Part shown: one piece after another, positions 24,701-44,110 of the stretch
How the letters are laid out: the number at the start of each line of letters is the position of its first letter
Position numbering within the stretch: position 1 is the first letter of the stretch
Source: Bugulina stolonifera
Taxonomy: Eukaryota > Bryozoa > Gymnolaemata > Cheilostomatida > Bugulidae
Length of the DNA stretch: 64,000 bases
Reading direction: 5' to 3'
Assembly: GCA_935421135.1 (NCBI GenBank)
Contig: OW285189.1
Span: 10,871,072-10,935,071 of the forward strand
Made by a program: the position numbers and the translations under genes
Notes under the pieces: generated by a model
What the model was told of the DNA's origin: nothing
The model's database searches: none
The model's input: only the letters and a program-made list of their open reading frames with translations

Positions 24701-27700
24701 GATATTGGACTACATGACTACATACATACTGTATATGAATGTGAACATCCAAGAAAAAATACGAGCACTGACCTCTTCAAGAGCTCGTCTCATTAACTCC
24801 TTGCTTTCCTCATTGACCTCTTGAACTATCTTGGCTTTGTACTGTACGAGCTTCTTTTTGGCCTCCTTAGCGTTCTCTCTACCTCCCAGTACCATCTCCA
24901 CCAGAGATCTCATGAGCTGTTCTTCCTCCAACCTCTCTTGAAGATACCTATATGCAGTTGAACATAATGACATCTACATTGCAGATGTCTATGTAATGGT
25001 CAATTACTGCATTTACATTATATCATATTACGCATGTATATTTGCTACATATTTCCAACAACTGATACATGTATAATACTACAAATTTGTAACTTGTGCA
25101 TTATATTATATTAATAACAAAAACAACATTGCCATTATTGCCTCCTATTACATCTCAGAGCACAGAGGAATTCAATTGATACTGAGAGAATATTAAGCTC
25201 AGATAACTGTTGATTCCACACTCCAGAAGGATATAAGTTAGCAGCATGAGGTAGAGAAGTGGTGTGATAATCAAACTTTGGAGTTATCCTTTCTATAGCA
25301 CTGTTACAGATGACACCCAACGATAGAGCTGACAGGATGATGTAGGTAACTGATAGAACACATACCTGGCCATCAATTCTTCTGTTTCCTGTTTCATCTC
25401 CTCAACTTTCCTCTGGTTGTCGTTAATAAGTTTCTGTCTGGCCAAGATGGCGTCCTCATGACTCATCTTACCCTCGAGTCTGCGCCTCTCTACGGCAGCC
25501 AGTTCTGCTTCTAGATCCTTCTGTCTCATTTCCTCCTGCCATTTTAAGAACTTGGAGGGATCATGAGCCCCGGACTCTAATGACTCTAACCTAAAAGAGG
25601 AAATATTCTCCTATATTACAGAAATGAAATAAACGTTAGATAAGTTAGATTTCATACCGACATTGGCTCGTCTGTGCTTATAGATCAAACAAGCACCAGT
25701 TCGTGTAAAATCCAAAATTTAAATATATAGGAGAACCAAACAATATACACAAACCTCTATGTGTACACGTACATAATTAACATACTGCAGCATACTTATA
25801 ATAATAAATTTACACTATTTTGGATCTATGGTCCCTTACTGTTTCACAACTTCTTTCTCTCTTTCTTTAAACAGTTTCCCTTCTCTCATTATTGTAGCCG
25901 CATTCAACTTTATTGGCACATCAGTATGCTGCAAGATACAAACAACGGTAGTAATAGTACATGGAACATACTTGTATTACTAATAACAGAAACAGGCTAT
26001 AGAAATCAAAATAAACATTTGTCGTATTACATGTAATGTATGTGTAGATATCGTTACTGGTTTCATTACAAATATCAATGACTTTCTGTTATTCTATAAC
26101 ATTCAAATTTCACATGATGCTTGACAGAGGCGAAACAAATCATGCAATAATATGAGTCATTCATACACGTTATTGACTCTAGGGCTACCTTTAGTGAATC
26201 TAGGGCTATCCTTGTCTTTACAACAACCAGGGTTAAGGTTAGGGTATAGCAAGAAACAACTACAGCTATGATATAATAAGAACTATATAAAATTTTATTT
26301 ACTCTTTCAAATAATACCTGTTCATGTACATGTACAATAGTATAATGCATTGTTGGGAGTGTTATGAATTTCTAAATAACCTTGAGTAGCATTAAATATC
26401 TAAAAGAGTTATAGCATAATATTGAAGATGCAGTATTAGAGGAATGGTTGACTAGCACAATATATAGTACTGTAGGGAGCAATATAGTAATGTATAACAT
26501 GTGAAGGTCATTACACTTAGCCTGTGATCCAGAGGTACCACTTACCATTCGTCTTCTCCAATCGGCCTGAGTAAATGCAGTTATAAGCATTAGCAGTACA
26601 CAGAGAGTATGTACAGGGATGTAGGCTAACATATCAGACACTAGGACAAGTTTGAGGAGGAAAATAAACTATAAAGCTTGCAATGTTTCATGTGTAATGA
26701 TCAGGGAAAAAAATCTTTTGGTACCAGACGGCAAATATAATAATAGACTTAGTAGGAAGATTTAATGTTTCCGCCTTTTGTACATGTGGTTAATAAATGT
26801 GGAACACAAGCTATGTACTGAAGTATACAGAAGATTATAATACTTCATAAAAATATACAAGAGCTAATGAGTGACCGCAGATATTTTGTTTGTCGTCGAG
26901 TATTTCACCATCCAAATATATAGGAGAAGACAACTTCCATAATATAGAAATTCAAAACCCGGAAAAACAGTGACAAGTTACACAATAAGCCTATTCCAAA
27001 ATGACATCATACATTTTATCTGTCATGTCCAGCTTGTGGACCATCTTATAGCATCAAACCTTCTCATATATCGAAGTTGTACATCACAAGTCTTCACTTC
27101 TTGTACAGTAAATAAGGAGTATTAGTATTGAATAAGTTATCCTTTCCTGCGATATTACCCCAATCTCACATAGTGATAGACTACTAGTATATGCACTAGC
27201 TAACTACACCAGAAAGCAATATTACACATCGAGCTATATTATTAGATACTCTTACCATAATTTCCTTGGGCAGAGGTTTGGCCCTGTAGCTGTTGAACTG
27301 AAGCTTTTCATCTTCCTCAAACTTGATTTGCTCCAGCTTTCTCTCCGTCTTCTGAGACTTGGAGGTGTTGGCACAAGCAAACTGGTGCTTTGATGATTCC
27401 ATAAGTCGGCCCTCTGCTGCTTGTCTGTTCTCCACTCGCTGGCTCTGTAGGATGTTCAGCTCTTTGGGCTTCTCGTACAGAGTCTTTGGGACTGGCTTGT
27501 GTTTCTGCAGCTTAGGTATCTGAACACAGCAATAGACATGTTATATATAATTACTATACTACAATGTAGTTATATATGGAAGCAGTGCCATGTTGTAGAC
27601 CTGCGTACCTGTACTCTATAATTTATGTTATTGTTGTTCGAAGTTTTTACTTTGTGATTAACCCCAATAAGATAAAGAAAATAATGTACCCTTGTCATGC

Positions 27701-29290
27701 AAGCAACATAGCAAAGTTTCTATGCAGCACAGTGATGGATTCAAGTTTGGTGCCCTAAAATTGCCAGTAAATCTGGAGGAATTCGAACCCCAAATCCCTG
27801 ATTAGAAATCAAAATTGATAACCACAGCTTCAATATGATTTTAAAAAACTAGACGGAATATACAATATGTTATAAACTGAATATGCATCACAAATGAAAC
27901 ATGTCTTACAGGATATGGAAGGGGAACACTTCTAGGTCTTGGCTTAGTCAAATTGAATTCTTTTACTTTAGTTAAAGGAAGTTGTTTCTTGGCTGGTATC
28001 TGCTTAGCCTCCACTTTCTGTCTCAGTTGCTCCACCAATTCTTTTAACTCTGGCAGCCATCTAAGATCAATGAATACTTAAGTCATGCATATTTTATACA
28101 AACCAACTAAAATAACTCCAGTGGATTACTAAGACAATAATTATTAATCTCACACATAGACTGTATTACTATATCGCAAGTGTTGGAATATTTTGTAGTT
28201 CAATCTACCAAAGAGAGTACTTTTGGTTTTTAAACACAAAACTTAAGTCCATGTAGGTGTTACAAAATAAAATACACGCGGATGGAAAATTTTATCAATT
28301 ATGGTTCGCAACTGGTTTAGTCAGTAGACGTCAAGCACTCAATGAAAGCACAAAAAAAATTGATAAGTTTTAATTTTGTACACTCCCAAATGTTTACCTA
28401 AACAGACTCACCTTATGAGTGGAGAAAGGAGAGTCGTCTGCACAAATGCAACGTCATATAGCTTACTCCATTCGTCTTTTATCCAACTTTTTAAACTTGA
28501 CTCGTTAGCAAAGAAGTTGAGAAACTGTTGACATACATTGTACATATTAGTACAATATAATGATTATAACAGAGTATGTACACTGTTTTTACACGCGTCA
28601 TATTGTTTGGTAATAGAAATCCACTTACTTTGTACATTGTGTTGAAATCTTGTGTTCTGATAAACTTACGGAAGTGGGGCATTCCTAACTCATCCAGTCT
28701 AAACAGGGCCAAATATGTAACAACTGAAATTACATAAACAGAAAGGGTTAACTGATGATACACTCATTGTTAGATGTAGCAGAATTTAACAAGTAACCAT
28801 GGCTATTACTAATATAAGCTAAGTCTACATGTATTATACCTTTCAATAGGGTTTGTTCTGCCAAAGGAACGCCCTTTCCATGTGTGTTGTAGAATGGTTC
28901 TGTTACCACTACTGATATGTTCATATACCTCAACAGACCAGAGAAAACTTCTGAGACAAAGACAGCATCTACATCCTTCAGATTCTGGAACAAATAGCCA
29001 ATAACAACTTATGAAGCATATTTATATGTGCATAGGTGTACATAGAATTGGTTCCACAGAGTATAGACACAATTATATTAGTGTCTTATGGTGATTAAGA
29101 TCATAGAAAGTCATGGAACTCAAGTTATAACCTTCAGATCAGTAGTCACAATAACCATCATTTCATAGACTGTGAACATACTCACTTTAGCTTCTAGGTA
29201 CTCTTTCAGATGATCCTCTGGAGAAAGGAAGGAGTTTGTGTAGGTATTGACTATATCTACACAGTAATATAACAACTCTTGGTGATTCAT
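21782..29290 (-). CDS. CFAP99: Cilia- and flagella-associated protein 99 homologue, 13 exons
   Basis: CFAP99 is a conserved ciliary protein of poorly defined molecular role. Exons: 29290-29186, 28984-28840, 28723-28629, 28524-28412, 28060-27910, 27519-27256, 25928-25840, 25590-25366, 24947-24773, 24437-24297, 23692-23529, 23304-23118, 21943-21782; 671 residues, all phases closing. The N-terminal half (about 1-200) is helical, with FRLDELGMPHFRKFI and LKSWIKDEWSKLYDVAFV. Next comes the diagnostic linker VKEFNLTKPRPRSVPLPYP, then VPIKLNAATIMREGKLF. The C-terminal half is charged coiled coil (AVERRRLEGKMSHEDAILA, EEQLMRSLVEMVLGGRENAK). The order and motifs match vertebrate CFAP99 as I remember it. 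The ATG at 29290 fits the family start (CVDIVN). Divergently placed to the TMEM184 gene. Confidence 0.9.
23017..23068. repeat. Short fold-back element in CFAP99 intron 12
   Basis: AGGTTGTCCTCTCTC (23017-23031) faces GAGAGAGGACAATTT (23054-23068), 13 of 15 pairing. It has the cleanest hairpin of the dispersed GTTGTC family in this window. Confidence 0.6.
24188..24223. repeat. Short fold-back element in CFAP99 intron 10
   Basis: GGAGTTGTCATTCC (24188-24201) against GGGAGATAACAACTCC (24208-24223), with only 6 bp between the arms. Confidence 0.5.
27765..27830 (-). repeat. tRNA-like SINE fragment
   Basis: On the minus strand GGGTTCGAATTCC matches a RNA polymerase III B box, with a weak A-box-like GCTGTGGTTATC about 35 nt upstream. 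It does not fold as a complete tRNA, so it is read as a tRNA-derived SINE remnant in CFAP99 intron 5. Confidence 0.4.
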
Positions 29291-32200
29291 TGTTCCTCCT
29301 CTATTCTGTACTACAAAAGTTTATATGTTAGTTGGGATGCATGGATACATAAGACAATCTGCATAATCCTATTATACATGTACATCATGCATAAATTAGA
29401 AAAGATAATACAATTCTACATTCCCATGCCTATTCAACCTTCCAGCTGGCTACAAAATCTTTAAACTAATTTAGTCTTTGAAAGATTAAATTAGTTGATA
29501 TGAATGGATCATATTTCTAACTAAATCAACCCACTATAATTGTGAAAAAATTTAGTTGAATCAAGAGCGTTTTTATTCAAATGAGCTGCAATAGGTAGAC
29601 CCTGAACCTGAGACTACCAAAGGTTGCTGTATGATGTAGTTTACATGCCTTCATATTAATATTTGATGTCTTCGAGAAAGTTAACAAATTTTATATAGGG
29701 CACAATCTGCCTTCCATATTCCATCTGAGGTGCCCTTCAATGTGGTGGAACAAGTGAAGTATGTATACACTTTACACACATATTCAGTGTATACCTAACA
29801 TGTTGCTAATATAATTTTTAATAAGAACTTTTTCTTTTTTGTGTAGATAGTAAAATAATATGCTCATAATCAATATTGAACATTATTCATTATTAAAATA
29901 AAACAGTCTATTGTGAATACAATTTTATTCCTATTTTATTACTATACATATTGATACTTGTGATGTGAATTTTCAAGTATGTTTTAGTTAATACGATTGT
30001 TCTCTTTACCTTAATACTATACAATCTTATTTTATTGTGAGATTTTTCGCAGTCTAATGAAAACTGTACGATATTCCATCTACCACATGAAGAGTTTAAT
30101 TCACAAAATACCACTTAAAGGACAGAGGGTGCCTCTTGTGACACGCATAGTTGACTATAATATTTGCAAGATTCCAATTTTGCATCAGTTGAGCAGTACA
30201 AATAGTTGATGTCATATAATACACCGCTGAAATCAATTGATCTTAATAGTACTTATAATGGAGGCCATGTCAAAATCTGACTAGTCGGCTGCTATAAGCT
30301 GTACTGAATACTGGACGAGCTTTCTCATTTACAAATTAAGCTGTCAATTATTTTGCTTCTTATTCCAGAGGTATTAGGTCTAGTCTCTTTTTAAGCCCAT
30401 CTACCTTTCTCCCATTTAGTCATGTTATAAATCACGTGACTTGGTCCTGCACAGTGACTGCCCTTTGCTTCAATATGAACATGAGTATCTTTCTTTTACT
30501 CCGTAGGTTTTCTCGACTCTCAAATGCATACTCTAGATTCATGAGATGGGGATATAGACTACTAGATTATTGTGTGTTTCAATTCTTTGATTTCCAGTTA
30601 ACTTAAAATGCTTTCTACTTAATAGACCACTACAAGATGTTTCATAACTATTTTGATTTTAACTTCAGTTTATATTAGAAAGAATCAAAATGATCTTTTC
30701 TTATCCATTGCATGTCAACCAATGACAATACTCAATATTGTGAATATTATTATGCCATAATATCAATATGGTGCTCTGACTATAATATATTATAAGATAC
30801 TTTCTTATGAATTACTAAAACCAAAAAATCCATTAATGAAAGCACATAATTAAAGTAGCAAATTTAACACAAACTATTGAGGAATAATTATAAATAAATA
30901 AGATAAAACATGTATTTATATAAGCAGTAAAGAGCATTCACATTGAGAAATCTCATGAACGTCCATATTTGTTTTCGATAACAACGTAAATGAGGAACCC
31001 AAATGCGTTACCTAACACAAACGGTTTTGGCAACGAATCTGTCGACAGTTGAATTTTCAAATAACTATACCTGGGTTCGTCACTTCTATAAGTATTGCGC
31101 ATGACTAGGTTTGACCCGTTTCCTGAACTTCTAGAAACAATTTTTGTCTGTTTATACATAACTATTTTTATTATTTCTTAAATTTTCTAAGAATGAAATC
31201 CGATTTAACAGCACTACACTAAAACATGACATTACTGGAATAACCAAACACTTTAGCATTTTGCCGATATGAATGACACATGAGTGATTTATTTTAATTT
31301 TATTTTATGAATTTTATCTCTCTCAGTCTCTGTGTAGGCTTACTATTATTGTTATATCTTAGTAGAATTACTTAGTAGTATTAGTATGACTTTATTACAT
31401 GTAGGCCTACCCCTATGTCTGGCCTATGCTTATTATCCGTCCTATAGCAAACTAAATGTGGTAAGTATTAGTATTCAGTAGAGTTTAGGATAGGTGCTGT
31501 ATTATAATTATTATAAAATAAGTAAACTATACAATACTATACTTACCATACTTGATACTATTAAATTTAAAATTATTAAATTATAGTTATTTTTATTTTA
31601 TTATTTATTTTATTAAGAGTTCATTCTAGTACTTTAAATACTATAAATCTATTAATTATACTTCTAGTTGTTGAATGTTTATGATGATCTGATGAAGTTA
31701 TGTTTATGTTTTAAGAAAAAAAATAAATCAAACCTAACTCCTAAGGGGCTTACTAAGACCGATTAAAAACAAAAATCTAGATAAATTGTATTTAGGTTAT
31801 ATTTAATTATTTTGTAAGATATAAAATAATTAGTAAATAGTTATAGTAGTTAGTACTAAATGTTTAAATGCAAGTATCACAGTGACATATTTATATTATG
31901 ATATTATAATTTATTAATTAATATTATAATTACTACTATGATTATCTTTATTTATTATATTCTTATCGACTTATGATATTGGTCATATTTTTAATATTAG
32001 CCTAAATATGTGGAACTAACATACACCCTCATAAACATATTTATAGGCCTATTATGATATAAATATCAGAATGGAATATGTAATTATTTATTAATATATT
32101 AATTACATGAGATGCAATAACATGGTAAAAATACTAATTTTTGTATTTTATAAGTAGCCTAATAATAGTCTAATCTTAACATGAAGTATAATATTACTAC

Positions 32201-32646
32201 TATATTCAACGAGGGATTAGTGTCAATTAGAATGCTGGGAGAACGTCTGTGGTTACCTAACTCCATTTTTTAACTACAGTTGAAAATGGTAGGCTATAGC
32301 TTAATTATAAATATCTAGGTGACTACGGAGCTGCCACATTATAGGATGCATTATAAGCTGCCACATTATAGAATGCATGTGCAATAGTCTATTAGTGATT
32401 TTTATGTCAACTGGTAGCCCCAATTAGGCCTATGTATCATTTTATGTTTAACAAACTTTTGCATGATGAACATGAAGGCTGGCATGATTTAAATCCACAA
32501 GTCGTATAGAACTATCTATGCAAGCATAAATATATTTTGCGCTTTGGTTTGAGATTTTGTAAATGGTGATGTTAATCAATTTAGATGTTTGACTTGATTT
32601 GTGGTATCCAATTACTATCAACTATCACACTACTTAAAGGGTTGCA
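29291..32646. other. Divergent promoter interval, CFAP99 / TMEM184
   Basis: 3.4 kb between two head-to-head start codons, extremely AT-rich (especially 31,500-32,200). I see no coding signal or known element. Two possible short direct copies of GAGCTGCCACATTATAG...ATGCA occur at 32,328 and 32,356. Confidence 0.6.
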
Positions 32647-39304
<6,658 letters not shown>

Positions 39305-39477
39305 GTGTTAGATTAGGAATATATTTATAGTCTAATGGGTTGCCACCTACATGTATATATACAGTGTGTATGTTCTCTATTATAGTAGGCCTATGTTATA
39401 ACATCTAGTCATTTTTATGATTGAACTGGGAAGTTGTCCCTAATGATGTGATGGAGTGGTTCGGTTGAATTTCAGGA

Positions 39478-39483
39478 AATAAA
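39478..39483 (+). terminator. Candidate TMEM184 polyadenylation signal
   Basis: AATAAA, 174 bp after the TMEM184 stop. Several later AT-rich sites (39,950-40,050) could serve instead, so the 3' end is uncertain. Confidence 0.4.
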
Positions 39484-39499
39484 CATTGTGCATACCATA

Positions 39500-39640
39500 G
39501 TACATTGTGACATCACTAGTGTACATTATAACATCACTGGTGTACATTGTGACATCACTGGTGTACATTATAACATCACTGGTGTACATTATAACATCAC
39601 TGGTGTACATTATGACATCACTGGTGTACACTGTGACATC
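39500..39640. repeat. 21-bp tandem repeat beside the TMEM184 3' end
   Basis: About 6.7 units of GTACATTATAACATCACTGG type, alternating TATAAC and TGTGAC variants, just after the AATAAA. If transcription continues past the first polyA signal it lies in the 3' UTR. Confidence 0.9.
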
Positions 39641-40301
39641 GTAGGTGAAATTAGAATCAATTACACAGACTTCTAGAAATTGAATAATTATTCTGTTGTT
39701 ATATATATCTATTTTTGTATTTTGCAGTCATTGTAATCTTGTATATTTTTCTCTCAGCTCTCCTGAATTTGCTACTGGTATAAGACAAATTAACCTGTCC
39801 AACATTTTATAGTAATCAATACTATTTATATTAATCATAATGTGTATATAATATATAGCGTTGTACTTTCCTCTGTCTATAATATTATGTTGTGCTTGTA
39901 CTAACCCACCCTATTATTATAAACTGTTCTTGTGTTTGTTTCCCGTATGGTGCATAAATTTATAAAATTATGATGTAATTTATTTTTATTAAAATCACCC
40001 AACTGGGTCAGTCTTGTATTTTATTTTACTGAAAATATTTAAATACACTTTGATAATAAAAATAAATGACTACTTGACTAGTATAATAATTTCATAAAAT
40101 CAGATTTTAAAAAATCACGTCTAGATTAAGAATCCTTGCGGAATTGTCAAAGCTATACATCACTACTTACACAAATGTACAAAAACTATAACAATCTGTG
40201 TTATTTTACTAACATGTTCTCCAGTATCTATTATAACAGTTATAAGTGCTCAATATCTCAAATCAGTAAGCAATGACTCATCCTTGGGCGAGCACTCCCA
40301 G

Positions 40302-43300
40302 TCAAACATGAATGATCTCAACTGACGATAGGTTATCTGCCCCACTCTCTGAGAACCTTATGTTCCACTCTATATTGCTTGGACGTTCCCTGGGTAATGT
40401 CGAGTTACGTTGGAGTTTTCTCCCCTCTGTTCTAAACTGTCCTGCACATACAGAGTTTGGTCGTTGCTTCCACGGAGCAAACCCGTAATCAGTAAGGCGA
40501 TTGTCTTCTTGTGAGACTATAGAACTGCTGTGCGACGGTCTCCTACTTGGTAATCGAGGAGCGGAACGGTAAAACGGTCGTTGATTAAAATTTCGATTAA
40601 AGTTGGACAAACCTGAATGTTGAAAGATTTGCACATCCCGTGCATCTCTCTGACATTGCTGTGCATTGTGAACTCTGGGTATGCGTGGAGAAGGTAAAGG
40701 AGTATCAATATAATCATAGGTAGGCCTAGCTAAGCTGTCATACATAGCCAGTTCGACATCCTCTTGACTCTCGTATATCTTAGGTTCAACACTAATCTCG
40801 TTGTCCAACTTCTCGTGAGAAGGATAATGACCTCTAGAGAGACCATGCCGTTCAACCTCAGCTTCTACTAGGATGCTATCAGCCTGTAAAATTACAATTT
40901 ATTTATGCATAAAATTATATTTTATTATGTAACCACACATTGTAGGCCTACATTTCTTATTCCTAAATAAATCATGTGAACTGTGCAAAAGATCATCAGG
41001 TACTTGTACATTTATGTCAAGGTATTCAGTATCATACAGGGTAGTATATCTTTCATATTGTACAACAGGGAAAGATACTAGCAGGAGAGTCGAGATGTAA
41101 TACAGAGAAACCTTCTAATACTCCAAAACACACATGTCAATGAATTTATATATGGATGTATCTACATGACGTTGTATTTTACACGGATGGTACATGTATT
41201 TATATATACACGACATGCAAATATATATGTAGGTACATGTAAGTATATGTAGGTACATGTCTACCATGTAAGTAATAAACAAATAACAGTAATATCAGTA
41301 AAAACGTTTGATAATTTTACTGGTTATAGCATATGGACTGATTGCATGACATGGGGATAACATAACTATATAGTTCACATTGTCAACCATATTATTATCA
41401 TGCAATGGACATCAAAAATGACAATCACACAAACCAAGCTTCATCAATGAACATGATTCTATTGTATTATGGACAATGTTAAACAGTCTAAAATTTCATG
41501 TACCCAGTAGTGTTAAGATAATTGACTGCAATATACTGTAATTGAAAGAATCTCCCATGTAAGCCAACAAGTAATGTCTCGTATATAGTCATTTGTAAAT
41601 ATGCAAACTTGAATGTAACTGTTAGCTTGGTTATTCTAGAATTTAAGCCAACATGTAATTATACATTGTGGCAGCGCTAATGATATTACTGTTTCGTTCT
41701 TGCAATGCACCAAGAAGTGTGTGACACAAGGCATTGAGTTGTCATTCCTCAGGTTGATTATGAAATTGTTGGATCTAATGGGGCATGACAGCAAAAGTTC
41801 CACAATTTGCCTGGATTTTTGACTCGAAATTATATTCTCTTGGAATTCCCAACATTGCTGTCTTATCATGTTCATTAGCACATTAGTCATTGCATGTTCA
41901 TTGATATCCTAACAGTAATCAGTTGACTTGGTTTATGCAGACTCAGTATTGAAGCTTACAACTACCATTCAGTGTAAGCCAATTGGCATGAAGCCTACAT
42001 GATATTCAAGTAATCTGCTCTCAAAAATCAGCTAATTCTTGCTAAAACTTTACATAAGTTCATACAAATGATTAATCATGCCCAACATGGGGAGGTAACT
42101 TTTCTGCTACCGACTGATAACATGATCACAAGAAGTTTGCATTAGAATCAATTGCCCAAACTCTAGCTTCCTCACATAAGCAGTTTAGATATCAGGACAC
42201 TATGTTTCTAAACCAGGGTCTTTTAGGGTCAATTACTAAATCCTGCGAAAAACTCTATTTTTCAGTGAGGAACCATTTGTGACTTGCAAGGTAGGTCGGT
42301 GCAAGAGGTCATGAAAACACTTGGCAATACAATGCATTACACTATACATTACCAACACCTCAAATCTTCTCCAACTTAATTCATACCAAGTCTTATATGT
42401 TATGTACCCTATTCTCTGAGTGACAGTGAAATACAAGCACCAGTTGTGTGTACTAATTTTGACGTTATATTGATGACACAACTTCACACAAAAATAATAT
42501 AATTTGGTGAGGGTTTGCCTTACTTACTCTAAGCTTGTAGGAATGCAGTGGCTGAGTATGCTGTGTATTTAGAGCTCGTCTACATTTAGTGCCACTTATC
42601 AAAGATGGCTGCTCATTATTTTCTCCGTTGTCGGCTACCCCCAGTTCCAGTTCATATACATCTATAGCCGAGTCTGCGCTGTGTTGTGAAGCATTTTCCA
42701 CGTGTTCTCCAGCCTCATCTAATAAACATTTACCACTTGAGTAATATCTAACTGAGCTTCTTCAATAAATCATACGCTGCATATATGATCATGAAGACCA
42801 AATACATGTACATGTATTATGAAACTGTTCTAAATTATTAGTGTACGACAGCAGCAAGCTAACCAAGCTAACAGCAAGAAAACCATATGAAAAGACAACT
42901 CTAACAAACTAGATAAATCCACAAGAGAACCCTTTAGATGTACAAAAATACAATGTACACACAAGATGTATTAACAATTTTCATCCCAACTGAAGTTTCT
43001 GATTACACAACTACTGATTGATTTTTGCCTTGTATCTGTTGTTATAAAGGAAAACTTTTGTTATCTTGTTACCCTTGTATTCAAAGGATGCCTCTTTGAT
43101 CTCTGTTAACATTTGACTAATCGAAGACACCGTATCATATATCACACACAACGTGAACACCCGAAAAAACTGTACATCATATCTACGAAAAAACTAAAGC
43201 TCTGTACTAAAGCAAAACTGTTGACTAGATCATAGACAGTTGTTTTTACGCTAAAACTGAAATAAAATTGGGCGATGAGGGTCTCAAAAAACAGCACACT

Positions 43301-43541
43301 GGTTTCGATCGATGTGAAAAAATGTGTGTCTTGAAACAATATATTGTACATGCATACCTTTTTTATCTGTTGAGGTGTCTATCACAGAATTCCGTTTGTA
43401 ATTTAAATAATCTAGAAACTTCTGACGAATGCCACCTTTAAAATAACACCACAGGAAGCCAATGAAGAATCCGATAGTCACCAGAGTCGGCAGTATTATC
43501 CCAACATAGAATGCCACTTTCACTTTTAGCATCAAATTCAT
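40302..43541 (-). CDS. Single-pass membrane protein of unknown family, 3 exons
   Basis: Exons 43541-43358, 42718-42528, 40883-40302; 318 residues, phases closing (1, 0). After a short N terminus (MNLMLKVKV) comes one hydrophobic segment, about residues 9-34 (FYVGIILPTLVTIGFFIGFL then WCYF), followed by a basic stop-transfer stretch (KGGIRQKF). This arrangement has no cleavable signal peptide, so the long C-terminal part is probably cytoplasmic. The tail is hydrophilic: acidic in exon 2 (DVYELELGVADNGENNEQ) and Arg/Ser/Pro-rich in exon 3, with YDSL (about 173, YxxPhi type), YDYI and a Pro-rich TPLPSPRIPR. I do not recognise the family. It resembles an adaptor or trafficking-type membrane protein only in general design. 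Convergent with TMEM184, the stops 1 kb apart. Confidence 0.7.
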
Positions 43542-43664
43542 ATTGAAGATGTTGACAGCAGCAAAGACGGAAGCGTTTCTGAGCTACATGTAGTAGATAT
43601 CTACAACCTACTAAAATGAAATAGAATACATAAGCAGCAACATGGAACTGTACAAATGTGCGAG

Positions 43665-44110
43665 GGCCGATCCAAAAGTCCTTGGCCTAACCAGGGAAGA
43701 CATGCAATAGACTAGTAAAATTTCTCCAGGCATGTCATAGACATAGACACATATCCCACATATGAGCGAAGTATCAATCAGTGAACATCGCCTGGCTTCA
43801 ATGCAAGTTTGGCTGCTACAGTAGTGACGGAAGCAGCAATGGAAAAAAATGAACGTAGAGCAGTTATTAAATATCTTCATTTAAAAGACCTCTCTAACAT
43901 ATTAATCCAAGAAGGTATGGTGACTACTTTTTTTGGATGCTGCCCCTAGTTATGCCACAGTTAAAAATTGAGTTGCCAAGTTTAAAAGAGAGGAAACCAG
44001 CATTGAAGATGCTCTACAATCAGGACGGCCTGCAGACGCAACCACCTCAGACATGGTCAAAATGAAAACTTTTACTGCAATGGCTTGATGAAGTTAAACC
44101 GTTGGTAGAA
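43665..44110 (+). pseudogene. Broken mariner-type transposase N-terminal region
   Basis: A start and helix-turn-helix-like stretch (MEKNERRAVIKYLHLKDL) is followed by frameshifts. In shifted frames SYATVK, VAKFKR, SIEDA and SGRPADATTSDMVK can be read, the usual order of the mariner/Tc1 HTH_48-type DNA-binding region. The catalytic DDD/E part is missing and the frame is broken at least twice. GGCCGATCCAAAAGTCCTTG at about 43,669 may be part of the element's 5' end. It lies just upstream of the unknown membrane-protein gene. Confidence 0.65.
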
